Below are positions 25,621 to 34,043 of a DNA stretch of 64,000 bases, one piece after another. Both the position numbers and the translations under genes were made by a program. The stretch is taken from contig NZ_JBEPSM010000001.1 in the NCBI RefSeq assembly GCF_040548815.1, positions 2,170,001 through 2,234,000 on the forward strand. Reading direction: 5' to 3'. The stretch comes from Kaistia defluvii. GTDB lineage: Bacteria > Pseudomonadota > Alphaproteobacteria > Rhizobiales > Kaistiaceae. The notes under the pieces were generated by a model. That model saw only the letters and a list, made by a program, of their open reading frames with translations, ran no database searches and was not told the origin of the DNA. Within the stretch, counting starts at the first letter, position 1; each line of letters starts with the position of its first letter.

Positions 25621-27024
25621 ATGAACGCCCCCGTCCTGAAGATCATCACCCCCGTCGATGGCTCGGTCTATGCCGAGCGGCCGCTGGCTTCCGAAGCCGA
25701 TGTGCTGGCCACGCTCGAAAAGGCCAAGGCGGCGCAGCGCGACTGGCGCGAAGTCGCCATCGCCGAGCGTGAAAAGATGGCAACCGCCTTCGTCGATGCC
25801 ATGGTGGCGGAGAAGGACAAGGTGGCCGAGCTGATCGCCTGGCAGATGGGCCGGCCGATCCGCTATGGCCATGGCGAGATGCGCGGCTTCGAGGAGCGCG
25901 CCCGCTACATGATCGCCATCGCGGCGAAGTCGCTGGCCGATATCGACGCCGGCCCGAAGGAAGGCTTCAAGCGCTATATCCGCCGCGAGCCGCTCGGCGT
26001 CTGCCTGAACCTGCCGGCCTGGAACTTCCCCTACATGACGGCGCTCAATGCCGTGCTGCCCGCCATCCTCGCCGGCAACACCGTCGTCATGAAGCATTCG
26101 AGCCAGACGGCGCTGGTGGCCGAGCATTTCGCCTCGTCCTTCGCCAAGGGCGGCCTGCCGGCGAACGTGTTCCAGTTCGTCAACATGACGCATGAGACGA
26201 CCGACAAGGTGATCCGCTCCGGCCTCGTCGACCAGGTCGGCTTCACCGGCTCGACCGCCGGCGGCCGCAACATCATGGCCTCGGTCGCGGGTGCGCCGAA
26301 CTTCCCGGCCACCTGCCTGGAACTGGGCGGCAAGGATCCGGCCTATGTCCGGCCCGACGTCAACCTCGCCTTCGCGGTCGAAAACATCGTCGATGGCGGC
26401 TTCTTCAATTCCGGCCAGTCCTGCTGCGCGATGGAGCGCGTCTATGTGCATGAGGCGGTTTATGACCGCTTCGTCGAGGGCGTCGTCGCCACCGTCAACG
26501 CCTACAAGCTCGGCAGCCCGACCGATCCGGACACGACGCTCGGACCCGTGGTGCGCGCCTCGGCGGCTGCGTTCATCCAGGGCCAGATCGACGAAGCCAT
26601 TCGCCAGGGCGCGAAGGGCCTGATCGACCCCAGCCATTTCCCGGAGGCCAAGGCCGGCACGCCCTATCTCGCCCCGCAGGTGCTGGTCGATGTCGACCAT
26701 TCGATGCGGGTGATGACGGAAGAGACCTTTGGTCCGGCCTTCGGCATCATGAAGGTCAAGTCGGATGAGGAAGCCATCCAACTGATGAACGATTCCGAAT
26801 TCGGCCTCACCGCCGCGGTCTGGACCGAGGACCTTGCCGCGGCGGAAGCGATCGGCGACCGGATTGAGACCGGCACGGTGTTCATGAACCGCTGCGACTA
26901 TGTCGATCCGGCGCTCGCCTGGACCGGCGTCAAGGCAACCGGTCGCGGCGCCAGCCTGTCACAGGTCGGCTACGAGCAATTGACCCGGCCGAAGAGCTTT
27001 CACCTTCGCACCAAGACCGACTAA
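25621..27024 (+). CDS. NAD(P)-dependent aldehyde dehydrogenase
   Basis: A 467-aa ALDH superfamily enzyme. It has the oxyanion NLPAWNFPYMTALNAVLPAILAGN region, the coenzyme motif GFTGSTAGG, the catalytic glutamate in LELGGKDPAYV (about residue 238) and the catalytic cysteine in NSGQSCCAMERVYVH (about 270). The C-terminal EETFGPAFGIMKV is present. In a gamma-glutamylation pathway it would oxidise the gamma-glutamyl aldehyde (PuuC role). The substrate cannot be read from sequence. It is cotranscribed with the glutamine-synthetase-like gene. Confidence 0.92.
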   Translation: MNAPVLKIITPVDGSVYAERPLASEADVLATLEKAKAAQRDWREVAIAEREKMATAFVDAMVAEKDKVAELIAWQMGRPIRYGHGEMRGFEERARYMIAIAAKSLADIDAGPKEGFKRYIRREPLGVCLNLPAWNFPYMTALNAVLPAILAGNTVVMKHSSQTALVAEHFASSFAKGGLPANVFQFVNMTHETTDKVIRSGLVDQVGFTGSTAGGRNIMASVAGAPNFPATCLELGGKDPAYVRPDVNLAFAVENIVDGGFFNSGQSCCAMERVYVHEAVYDRFVEGVVATVNAYKLGSPTDPDTTLGPVVRASAAAFIQGQIDEAIRQGAKGLIDPSHFPEAKAGTPYLAPQVLVDVDHSMRVMTEETFGPAFGIMKVKSDEEAIQLMNDSEFGLTAAVWTEDLAAAEAIGDRIETGTVFMNRCDYVDPALAWTGVKATGRGASLSQVGYEQLTRPKSFHLRTKTD

Positions 27025-27027
27025 GTC

Positions 27028-27153
27028 ACTTCACCTCCCTGTGGGAGAGGTCGGCCCACAGGGCCGGGTGAGGGTTTACGCCCTATCCGGATACCTCCCT
27101 AAACCCTCTCCCACCGGCTTCGCCGTCGACCTCCCCCTCAGGGGGAGGTGAAG
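27028..27153. repeat. CTCTCCC-family large inverted repeat
   Basis: The left arm, CACTTCACCTCCCTGTGGGA to GGGTGAGGGTTTA (27028-27077), pairs with the right arm, TAAACCCTCTCCCACCGGCT to GGGGGAGGTGAAG (27100-27153). The loop keeps the sequence CGCCCTATCCGG, nearly the same as in the copy at 41503-41668. It lies between two metabolic genes of the same operon. Confidence 0.75.
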
Positions 27154-27167
27154 CAAAGGATCCCGAG

Positions 27168-28343
27168 ATGCTCGACAACTACGCCTCGCTGAACGCGAAC
27201 TGGTCCTATCCCACCGCCATCCGCTTCGGCGCCGGCCGGATTGCCGAGCTGCCGGCGGCACTAACGGCGACCGGCATGAAGAAGCCGCTCTTCGTCACCG
27301 ATCCCGGCCTGGTGGCACTGCCGATCGTGAAGAAGACGCTGGCGATCCTCGACGAGGCCAAGGTCGAATACGCCGTCTTCTCCAAGGTCGACGGCAATCC
27401 GACGCTGGCCAATCTGGATGAGGGCCTCGCCGTCTACAAGGCCGGCGGCCATGACGGCGTCGTCGCCTTTGGCGGCGGCTCAGCGATGGATATCGGCAAG
27501 ACCATCGCCTTCATGTCGGGCCAGACGCGGCCGGTGTTCGATTTCGAGGACCGCGCCGACTGGTGGACCCGCGCCGACCCGAAGGGCATCGCCCCGATCA
27601 TCGCCGTTCCGACCACCGCCGGCACCGGCTCGGAGGTCGGCCGCGCCTCGGTCGTTACCGATCCGTCCGACCACACCAAGAAGATCATTTTCCATCCGCT
27701 GATGCTGCCGAAGATCGTCATCTCCGACCCGGAGCTGACCGTCGACCTGCCGGCCAAGATCACCGCCTGGACCGGCATGGACGCGCTGTCGCATTCGCTG
27801 GAGGCGTTCTGCAGTCCGTTCTTCCACCCGATGTCGGCCGGTATCGCGCTCGAAGGCATGCGGCTGGTCAAGGACTGGCTGCCCAAGGCCGTGAAGGACG
27901 GACACGACCTCCAGGCGCGCTCGCAGATGCTGATCGCCTCGTCGATGGGCGCGGTCGCCTTCCAGAAGGGCCTCGGCGCGATGCATGCCATGAGCCATCC
28001 GAGCTCCAGCCTGCGCGGTACGCATCACGGCCTGACCAACGCCGTCGTCATGCCCTATGTGCTCGCCTTCAACGCCCAGGCGATCGACGCCAAGCTGGCG
28101 GCCGCCGCCCGCTATCTCGACCTGCCCGGCCAGAGTGCGTCGAGCTTCGTCGACTGGGTGCTGGCGATTCGCGAGGAACTGGCCATTCCGCACACGCTGA
28201 AGGAAATCGGCGTGGATGAAACCGTGCTGCCGGAAGCGGCCCGCATGGCAGAGCTCGACCCCTCGACCGGCGGCAATCCTATCGCCGTGACCGCCGCCGA
28301 CTATGATCTCCTGTTCCGGAACGCAATCAACGGCAAGCTCTGA
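27168..28343 (+). CDS. Iron-containing (group III) alcohol dehydrogenase
   Basis: A 391-aa Fe-ADH family enzyme. The nucleotide loop is GGGSAMDIGKTIAF near residue 104. TTAGTGSEVGRASV follows, and the metal ligands are in TGMDALSHSLEAFCSPFFHP and MHAMSHPSSSLRGTHHGLTN. It reduces an aldehyde or oxidises an alcohol with NAD(P). Together with the aldehyde dehydrogenase upstream it would process a hydroxyalkyl side chain such as one derived from an amino alcohol (inference). The ATG lies 15 bases after the end of an inverted-repeat element. Confidence 0.92.
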   Translation: MLDNYASLNANWSYPTAIRFGAGRIAELPAALTATGMKKPLFVTDPGLVALPIVKKTLAILDEAKVEYAVFSKVDGNPTLANLDEGLAVYKAGGHDGVVAFGGGSAMDIGKTIAFMSGQTRPVFDFEDRADWWTRADPKGIAPIIAVPTTAGTGSEVGRASVVTDPSDHTKKIIFHPLMLPKIVISDPELTVDLPAKITAWTGMDALSHSLEAFCSPFFHPMSAGIALEGMRLVKDWLPKAVKDGHDLQARSQMLIASSMGAVAFQKGLGAMHAMSHPSSSLRGTHHGLTNAVVMPYVLAFNAQAIDAKLAAAARYLDLPGQSASSFVDWVLAIREELAIPHTLKEIGVDETVLPEAARMAELDPSTGGNPIAVTAADYDLLFRNAINGKL

Positions 28344-28352
28344 GAGCGACTG

Positions 28353-28385
28353 CACGCGCGGCGTGGTCTTGCACCGCCGCGCGTG
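28353..28385 (+). terminator. Hairpin after the iron alcohol dehydrogenase gene
   Basis: A perfect 11-bp stem, CACGCGCGGCG and CGCCGCGCGTG, with an 11-nt loop, starts 10 bases past the stop codon. No T-run follows. It may end or attenuate the amine operon before the sugar kinase gene. Confidence 0.5.
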
Positions 28386-28426
28386 ACACGCCATGAAGGG
28401 CACCATTCGCGTCCGGAGAAACGTCA

Positions 28427-29380
28427 ATGCCGAGCCCTACCGTTCAGAGCCCTGTCACCCAGAGCCCTGACATCGTCTGTATTGGCGAACCCCTGTTCGA
28501 ACTCAATCAGGCCAAGGGCTCCGAAGCGTTCCTGCCGGGGCATGGCGGCGACACGTCGAACTGCGCGATCGCGGCCGCCCGCCAGGGCGCATCGGTGGGT
28601 TATGTGACGGCCGTCGGGGCGGATAATTTCGGCCAGTCCTTCCTCGATCTGTGGAAGAAGGAAGGCGTGGATTTCAGCGCGGTCAAGATCGACCCCGCCG
28701 CGCCGACCGGCATCTATTTCGTGACCCACGGCCCCGAGGGCCATGTCTTCTCCTATCGCCGCGCCGGTTCGGCCGCGAGCCGGATGACGCCGGAAGAGTT
28801 GTCGCTAGGTTACATTCGCGGCGCCAAGGTGATCCACACCTCCGGCATCAGCCAGGCGATCTCCTCGCAGGCCGCCGACCTCGTCTTCAAGGCGCTGAAG
28901 ACCGCGCGCGAAGCCGGCGTGCTGGTTTCCTACGACACCAATCTGCGCCTGCGCCTCTGGCCGATCGAGCGCGCCCGCGCCGTCATCCATGCCGCGGCAG
29001 CGCTCGCCGATATCCTGAAGACCAGCTCCGACGACGCCTTCGAGCTGACCGGGGAGAAGGACGCCGACAAGATCGCCGACTTCTATCTCGGCCTCGGCCC
29101 GAAGATCGTCATCGTGACGCTGGGCGCCGACGGCGCGCTGGTCGCGACGAAGGAAAAGCGCATGGTCATCCCGGCAATCGCGGTAAAGCCGGTGGATGCC
29201 ACCGGCGCCGGCGACACGTTCGACGGCGCCTTCCTGACGGAATATCTGCGCAGCAAGGACGCCTTCGCCGCCGCGCGCTACGCCAATGCGGCGGCCGGCC
29301 TCGCCACCGAAGGCTATGGCGCGGTCGCGCCAATGCCGACGCGCAGCGACGTCGAAGCGGCGCTCCTCAACCGAAAATGA
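28427..29380 (+). CDS. PfkB-family sugar kinase (2-keto-3-deoxygluconate kinase-like)
   Basis: A 317-aa ribokinase-fold enzyme. PfkB signature 1 is FLPGHGGDTSNCAIAAARQG, and signature 2 near residue 255 is DATGAGDTFDGAFLTEYL with the catalytic Asp. SYDTNLRLRLWP is typical of 2-dehydro-3-deoxygluconokinase. It would phosphorylate KDG or a related sugar acid. A hairpin separates it from the amine operon. Its TGA overlaps the ATG of the following hydrolase gene (ATGA), so those two are translationally coupled despite having no obvious shared function. Confidence 0.82.
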   Translation: MPSPTVQSPVTQSPDIVCIGEPLFELNQAKGSEAFLPGHGGDTSNCAIAAARQGASVGYVTAVGADNFGQSFLDLWKKEGVDFSAVKIDPAAPTGIYFVTHGPEGHVFSYRRAGSAASRMTPEELSLGYIRGAKVIHTSGISQAISSQAADLVFKALKTAREAGVLVSYDTNLRLRLWPIERARAVIHAAAALADILKTSSDDAFELTGEKDADKIADFYLGLGPKIVIVTLGADGALVATKEKRMVIPAIAVKPVDATGAGDTFDGAFLTEYLRSKDAFAAARYANAAAGLATEGYGAVAPMPTRSDVEAALLNRK

Positions 29381-30609
29381 CGACAGGCGATCTGGCCAAC
29401 GCTCCCCTCCGGGAGCCCTCGACGACGGCCGGACGCCCGGTTCGTCGCTGCGTGCTCTATCTTGGCGGCTACGATCCCGTTGCGCCGGAAAAGTTCTTCG
29501 CCCGTCAGGCGCGCGAACTCGGCCATTTTCGCACCACCTGGGATGTCGAGGCGACGCCGACCCCGGCCCGTCCGTCGCCGGATGGCCATGTCTGGCGCAC
29601 CGAGATCGAGACCCGGGGCGACGGCTGGACCGTCGAGACCGATTTTCGCCTGCTCGCCTGGGATGACCTGGTGAAAGGCGACTTTGCCCGGCCGATCTGG
29701 CAGCGCATCCCGCTATCCCTCGGGCTGCTGGCCGATTTCCTTGTCTCCGGCACGATCTTTCGCTATTTCCTCGCCGCCTGGCGCTTCGGCCTCTATTTCG
29801 TCGCGCCCTTCTTCTTTTCGCTGCTGTTCGTCATCGCCGCCGGAATGGCCGCTGCGCTCGTTCTGCGCATCGATCACCCACTCGCTCCCTGGCTGGCGCC
29901 CATTGTCGGCGTGCTCGTCTATGTCGGGCTGATGCGATGGCCCGGAAACCGCTGGTTCGTCAGCCACCTGCTCGATGCGCGCGTCTTCATGGGCGAATAT
30001 ATGCGCGGCGGCAGACCGGACATGGAAGCGCGCGTCGACCGCTTCGCCCGCGAAATCGTCACCGTCGCGGCCGAGCCGGGGCTCGACGAACTGCTGATCA
30101 TCGGACACAGCCAGGGCAGCGTCTTCGCGCTCGAGGCGCTCGAACGGGCGCTCTCGCTCGATCCGGAAATCACCCGGCGCGACCTGCCGATCTCGGTGAT
30201 GACGGTCGGGTCCTGCGTGCTGCAGCTCGGCCTGCACCCAGCGGCGAAGCAGCTTCGCGCCCGGGTCCAGCGCCTGCAGGCCGAGGATGGCGTCGACTGG
30301 CTGGAATTCCAGACCCTGACCGATGTGGTGAATTTCTACCGGACCGACCCCGCCAGGCTGATGCGGCTCGAGCCCTCGCCGGACCGGGTTTTTCCGCATG
30401 TGCTCAATGTGCGCATCCGCGAAATGCTGCAGCCGACCGATTACAGCCGCATCCGCAACAGTCTTTTCCGTGTGCACTATCAGTTCGTCATGGGAAACAC
30501 GCGCCGCTACTTCTATGATTTCTTCCAGATTTGTTGTGGTCCGATGGTCCTGCGCGAGCGCTTCTCCCTGGCCGAGAAGCCGGCGGCGCGGAACCATACG
30601 GAAGCCTGA
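29377..30609 (+). CDS. Membrane-anchored alpha/beta-hydrolase-like protein
   Basis: A 410-aa protein I recognise only at fold level. LYLGGYDPVAPEKFFARQA opens the soluble N-terminus. Two or more hydrophobic helices lie near residues 110-190 (FRYFLAAWRFGLYFVAPFFF, LLFVIAAGMAAALVL, WLAPIVGVLVYVGLM). The second soluble part has the nucleophile elbow LLIIGHSQGS, with Ser245 in G-H-S-Q-G. A serine esterase or lipase activity at the membrane surface is plausible. The start ATG overlaps the kinase stop, and an ICMT-like gene follows after 9 bases. Confidence 0.75.
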   Translation: MTTGDLANAPLREPSTTAGRPVRRCVLYLGGYDPVAPEKFFARQARELGHFRTTWDVEATPTPARPSPDGHVWRTEIETRGDGWTVETDFRLLAWDDLVKGDFARPIWQRIPLSLGLLADFLVSGTIFRYFLAAWRFGLYFVAPFFFSLLFVIAAGMAAALVLRIDHPLAPWLAPIVGVLVYVGLMRWPGNRWFVSHLLDARVFMGEYMRGGRPDMEARVDRFAREIVTVAAEPGLDELLIIGHSQGSVFALEALERALSLDPEITRRDLPISVMTVGSCVLQLGLHPAAKQLRARVQRLQAEDGVDWLEFQTLTDVVNFYRTDPARLMRLEPSPDRVFPHVLNVRIREMLQPTDYSRIRNSLFRVHYQFVMGNTRRYFYDFFQICCGPMVLRERFSLAEKPAARNHTEA

Positions 30610-30618
30610 GGGGACGAC

Positions 30619-31209
30619 ATGACGCAATTTGCCGCCACGATGTGCTGGGTCGCCGGATTGGTGATCTGGTTCATCATCCGCCTTCCCCACCAGCGCCGCG
30701 CCCGCAAGCATGCGATCGTCGATTCCCGCAATCGCGGCGGCCAGCAGACGCTGGTGGCGATCTCGGTGGTCGGCCTCGGCCTGGTTCCGGGCTTCTGGGC
30801 GCTGACCGGCATGGGCGCGCCGAGAGGCGCCAACCTGCCTTTCTCGCCCGCCGTCGCCTATGCCGGCATCGTCGCCGTCATCGCCTATCTCTGGTTCTTC
30901 TATCGCAGCCACAAGGATCTCGGCCACAACTGGTCGGCGACGCTGGAGATCCGCGCCAAGCACACGCTGGTGACGAGCGGCGTCTATCACTATGTCCGCC
31001 ACCCGATGTATGTGTCGTTCTGGCTGATGGCGATCGCGCAGGCGCTTCTGCTGCAGAACTGGTTCGTCGGCCTCGCCGGCATCGTCGGCGTCGGCATACT
31101 GTATTTCTTCCGCGTGAAGAAGGAAGAGAAGCTGATGCTGGACACGTTCGGCGGCGTCTATCGCGACTATGCGAGCAAGACCGCGCGGCTGATCCCGTAT
31201 ATTTATTAA
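30619..31209 (+). CDS. Isoprenylcysteine carboxyl methyltransferase (ICMT)-like membrane protein
   Basis: A 196-aa integral membrane protein with about four to five helices. The C-terminal ICMT/PEMT signature LVTSGVYHYVRHPMYVSFW is followed by VKKEEKLMLDTFGGVYRDYA, the SAM-binding and catalytic region of this family. Bacterial members methylate unknown small or lipid-like carboxylates or amines. It follows the hydrolase gene by 9 bases, suggesting a shared substrate route. GGGGACGAC precedes the ATG. Confidence 0.85.
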   Translation: MTQFAATMCWVAGLVIWFIIRLPHQRRARKHAIVDSRNRGGQQTLVAISVVGLGLVPGFWALTGMGAPRGANLPFSPAVAYAGIVAVIAYLWFFYRSHKDLGHNWSATLEIRAKHTLVTSGVYHYVRHPMYVSFWLMAIAQALLLQNWFVGLAGIVGVGILYFFRVKKEEKLMLDTFGGVYRDYASKTARLIPYIY

Positions 31210-31238
31210 AGGGTTAGCCGATCAGGATTACCACCCTC

Positions 31239-31340
31239 GCCGTCATCCGGGCTTGACCCGGGATCCATCCAGCCGAGGCATGGGGCGTCTCGATCGGCAA
31301 GGCTTCGGCGGCATGGATCCCTGCTCTCGCAGGAATGACG
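31239..31340. repeat. GTCATCC-family inverted repeat
   Basis: GCCGTCATCCGGGCTTGACC, then CGGGATCCATCCAGCCG (31239-31275), opposes GCATGGATCCCTGCTCTCGC, then AGGAATGACG (31311-31340). It sits in the convergent gap between the ICMT-like gene and the zinc-binding-protein gene. Similar arms occur at 20243 and 48199. Confidence 0.7.
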
Positions 31341-31350
31341 TCGAGTGTGG

Positions 31351-31381
31351 AACGAGCGCCAGCGATTTGCCGGCGCTCGTT
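31351..31381 (-). terminator. Terminator-like hairpin after znuA
   Basis: A 10-bp perfect stem (AACGAGCGCC at 31351-31360 and GGCGCTCGTT at 31372-31381) lies 14 bases past the znuA stop. No T-run is present on the minus strand. Confidence 0.6.
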
Positions 31382-31394
31382 GAAACGAAGAAAC

Positions 31395-32378
31395 TCAGTT
31401 GGCGTTTATCGCCGCGAGAAGCTTCGCGCCGTTGTTCTCGAACATCTTCAGATAGGTCGGCGCCGGGCCGTCCGGCGGCGACAGCGCGTCGGAGAAGAGT
31501 TCGCCGCCGATCGTGACGCCGGTCTCGCGCGCGATCTGGTTCAGCAGGCGCGGATCGGTGATGTTTTCGGCGAACAGCGCCGTGATCTTCTCCGCCTTGA
31601 TCTGCCGGATGATCTTGGCAACGTCGGCGGCCGAGGCCTCGCTCTCCGTGCTCACGCCCTCCGGCGCGACGAACTGGATGCCATAGGCATCGGCAAAGTA
31701 GCCGAAGGCGTCATGGCTGGTGACGATCTTGCGCCGCTCGGCCGGCACCTTGGCGAATTCCGCCTTGAAGTTCGCGTCGATCGCCTTCAGCGCGGTGGCC
31801 AGCTCTTCACCCTTGGCCTTGTACTCCGCCGCGTGCTCCGGGTCGGCGGCGGAGAGCCCGGCGACGATGTTCTGGACATAGAGCACGCCGTTCAGCGGGT
31901 TCTGCCAGGCATGCGGATCGACGCTGTGCGAATGGCCCTCATGCGCCGCGTGGTCGTGGCCGTCATGGTCGTGACCCGCCTCGGCCTTGGCGTCCGGCTT
32001 GTCGTGGTCATGCCCCTCTTCTTCCTCCGCGCCGGTCCAGGCGATCGGCTTGACGCCTGCGGTGGCAATCACCTTCTCGCCCTTGAAGCCGGAGACGTTG
32101 ATCAGCCGGCCGAGCCAGCCTTCGAGGCCGAGGCCGTTCTCGACCAGCACTGCCGCGCCGCCCATCGCCTTGGCGTCCGCCGGGCTCGGCTCGAAGGTAT
32201 GCGCGTCGCCATTCGGGCCGACCAGCGTGCGGACCTCGACATGGTCGCCGCCGATCTCGGTCGCGAGATCGCCGAGCACGGAGAAGGTCGCGACGACCTT
32301 GAGCTTGTCGGCGGCCTGGGCCGGCAGCGCCGTGCTCAGGGCAAGCGCCGCCGCGATGAGCCAAAGACTTGACTTCAT
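31395..32378 (-). CDS. znuA: Zinc ABC transporter periplasmic binding protein
   Basis: A 327-aa secreted cluster A-I (ZnuA-type) metal-binding protein with signal peptide MKSSLWLIAAALALSTALPAQA. LKVVATFSVLGDLATEIGGD and VRTLVGPNGDAHTFEPSPAD carry the first metal-ligand His. A mobile His/Asp-rich loop lies in the middle (GHDHDGHDHAAHEGHSH), followed by DPHAWQNPLNGV with a second ligand His and VTSHDAFGYFADAYG with a third. The His-rich loop favours zinc over manganese. It is the last gene of the leftward znu operon. Confidence 0.93.
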   Translation of the reverse strand: MKSSLWLIAAALALSTALPAQAADKLKVVATFSVLGDLATEIGGDHVEVRTLVGPNGDAHTFEPSPADAKAMGGAAVLVENGLGLEGWLGRLINVSGFKGEKVIATAGVKPIAWTGAEEEEGHDHDKPDAKAEAGHDHDGHDHAAHEGHSHSVDPHAWQNPLNGVLYVQNIVAGLSAADPEHAAEYKAKGEELATALKAIDANFKAEFAKVPAERRKIVTSHDAFGYFADAYGIQFVAPEGVSTESEASAADVAKIIRQIKAEKITALFAENITDPRLLNQIARETGVTIGGELFSDALSPPDGPAPTYLKMFENNGAKLLAAINAN

Positions 32379-32411
32379 TTGGGTAGTTCTCCTGCATTGG
32401 AAACGTAGAAT

Positions 32412-33284
32412 TCAGCCCCTCAGGTGCCTTGCCCGCAGGGCCTGGCTGGCAAAGCTGCCATGGCGGCCCGCGAGTATGGAGAGAGCGTGGATCGCACCGG
32501 CCGCCAGGATGATGGCCGGCGAGGTCGGCAATTCGGCGTGATAGGAAACCAGCAGGCCGACCAGCGACGACACGATGCCGATGATGGCCGAGGCGCCGAT
32601 CTGGCCGGGCACGGTCTCGCTCCAGAAGCGGGCCGAGGCGGCGGGAAGGACGATCAGGCCCACCACCATCAGCGTGCCGAGCGCGTTGAAGCCGCCGACC
32701 AGGTTGAGCACGACCAGCGCCAGGAAAAGGAAATGCGCGAGCCCGCCGGCGCCGCCGACGCTCTTCAGGAAGCCGGGATCGAAGCATTCCGCGACCAGCA
32801 GCCTGTAGATCAGCGCCAGCGTCAGCAGCGTCACGGTCGCAATGCCGCCGATCAGGTAGATCGACGGATCGTCGAGCGCCAGGACGTTGCCGAACAGCAC
32901 ATGCAGCAGGTCGATGTTCGAGCCCTTGATCGAGACGATCATCACGCCGAGCCCGAGCGAGACGAGATAGAAGGCGGCGAAGCTCGCATCCTCGCGCAGC
33001 GGCGTGGTGCGGGCGATGGCGCCGGCGCCGAGCGCCACCAGCAGGCCGGCCGCGACGCCGCCCACCGTCATCGCGAACAACGAGAAGCCCGACAGCAGGA
33101 AGCCGATCGCGGCACCCGGCAGGATCGCATGTGCCATCACATCGCCCATCAGGCTCATGCGGCGCAGCACCAGGAACACGCCGATCGGCGCGCCGGAGAT
33201 CGACAGCGCCAGGCACCCCATCAGGGCGCGGCGCATGAAGCCGAATTCGATGAACGGCCCGAAGAGAAGATCATAAAGGGCCAT
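32412..33284 (-). CDS. znuB: Zinc ABC transporter permease
   Basis: A 290-aa ABC-3 family permease with 8-9 hydrophobic helices. Landmarks are FMRRALMGCLALSISGAPIG near the N-terminus, RRMSLMGDVMAHAILPGAAI (coupling helix), and FNALGTLMVVGLIVLPAASARF with SYHAELPTSPAIIL near the C-terminus. The ATG at 33284 overlaps the TGA of the ATPase gene by one base, indicating coupling. Confidence 0.92.
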   Translation of the reverse strand: MALYDLLFGPFIEFGFMRRALMGCLALSISGAPIGVFLVLRRMSLMGDVMAHAILPGAAIGFLLSGFSLFAMTVGGVAAGLLVALGAGAIARTTPLREDASFAAFYLVSLGLGVMIVSIKGSNIDLLHVLFGNVLALDDPSIYLIGGIATVTLLTLALIYRLLVAECFDPGFLKSVGGAGGLAHFLFLALVVLNLVGGFNALGTLMVVGLIVLPAASARFWSETVPGQIGASAIIGIVSSLVGLLVSYHAELPTSPAIILAAGAIHALSILAGRHGSFASQALRARHLRG

Positions 33285-34036
33285 CAGGCGGGCATCTCGC
33301 ACAGTTCGGCATTGTCTTCGAACGCCTCGTGCAGATGCCGGGCGCGGGCGAGATTGGCGTCGGTCATCACCTCGGCCGTCGGGCCCCAGGCAACTTTTTC
33401 ACGCGCCAGAAGCAGCGTTTCGGGGATGCGCTCGCGCACGATGTCGAGGTCGTGCAGTACGGTGACGACCGTGCGCCCCTCGCCATGCCAGCTTTGGATC
33501 AGCGCCAGCAATTCCTCGGTCGTGCGCGCGTCGATCGCCGTGAACGGCTCGTCGAGCAGGATCAGGTGCGTGTCCTGCAGCAGCAGCCTGGCGAATAGGG
33601 CGCGCTGGAACTGACCGCCCGACAGCGTGCCGATGATGCGGTCCTCGAAGCCGGTCAGCCCAACCGAAGCCAGAGCTGCCTCGACCGCGCCGAGCTGCTT
33701 GCGGCCGATCGACGAGAAAATGCCCGCCTTGCGCCAGAGACCCATGGCCGCGACGTCGAGCACGCGCATCGGAAAGGAACGATCGAGCGCGCTCTGCTGC
33801 GGCAGATAGCCGATATCGGAGCGGCCGACGCCGTCGAGCGCGATGCGGCCACTATCCGGCTTGATCAGGCCGACGATGCCCTTGAGCAGCGTCGACTTGC
33901 CGGCGCCGTTCGGGCCGAAGATCGCGGTGAACGAGCCGGGGGTGAACGTGCCGGACAAATGATGCACCGCCGGATGACGCCGGTAGGACAGCGTCAGATT
34001 GTCGAGGCGGATGGAGGGAGCGTTGCGTTTCAGCAT
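33284..34036 (-). CDS. znuC: Zinc ABC transporter ATP-binding protein
   Basis: A 250-aa ABC ATPase. Walker A is FGPNGAGKSTLLKGIVG near residue 40, the Q-loop is IGYLPQQSALDRSFP, the signature is GTLSGGQFQRALFARLL, and Walker B is LILLDEPFTAID. The C-terminal HLHEAFEDNAELCEMPA has few histidines compared with some ZnuC proteins. It begins 7 bases after the small His-rich membrane protein gene and overlaps the permease gene. Confidence 0.92.
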   Translation of the reverse strand: MLKRNAPSIRLDNLTLSYRRHPAVHHLSGTFTPGSFTAIFGPNGAGKSTLLKGIVGLIKPDSGRIALDGVGRSDIGYLPQQSALDRSFPMRVLDVAAMGLWRKAGIFSSIGRKQLGAVEAALASVGLTGFEDRIIGTLSGGQFQRALFARLLLQDTHLILLDEPFTAIDARTTEELLALIQSWHGEGRTVVTVLHDLDIVRERIPETLLLAREKVAWGPTAEVMTDANLARARHLHEAFEDNAELCEMPA

Positions 34037-34043
34037 GTCGGCC

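Noticed and set aside
24127..26781. Long leftward open frame (about 880 codons) across the glutamine-synthetase-like and aldehyde dehydrogenase genes
   Set aside because: It is antisense to two well-supported enzymes with intact motifs, and its composition is typical of a GC-driven shadow frame.
28651..29376. In-frame upstream extension of the alpha/beta hydrolase
   Set aside because: It is an out-of-frame reading of the PfkB kinase gene; the ATG at 29377 overlaps the kinase stop in the usual coupled form.
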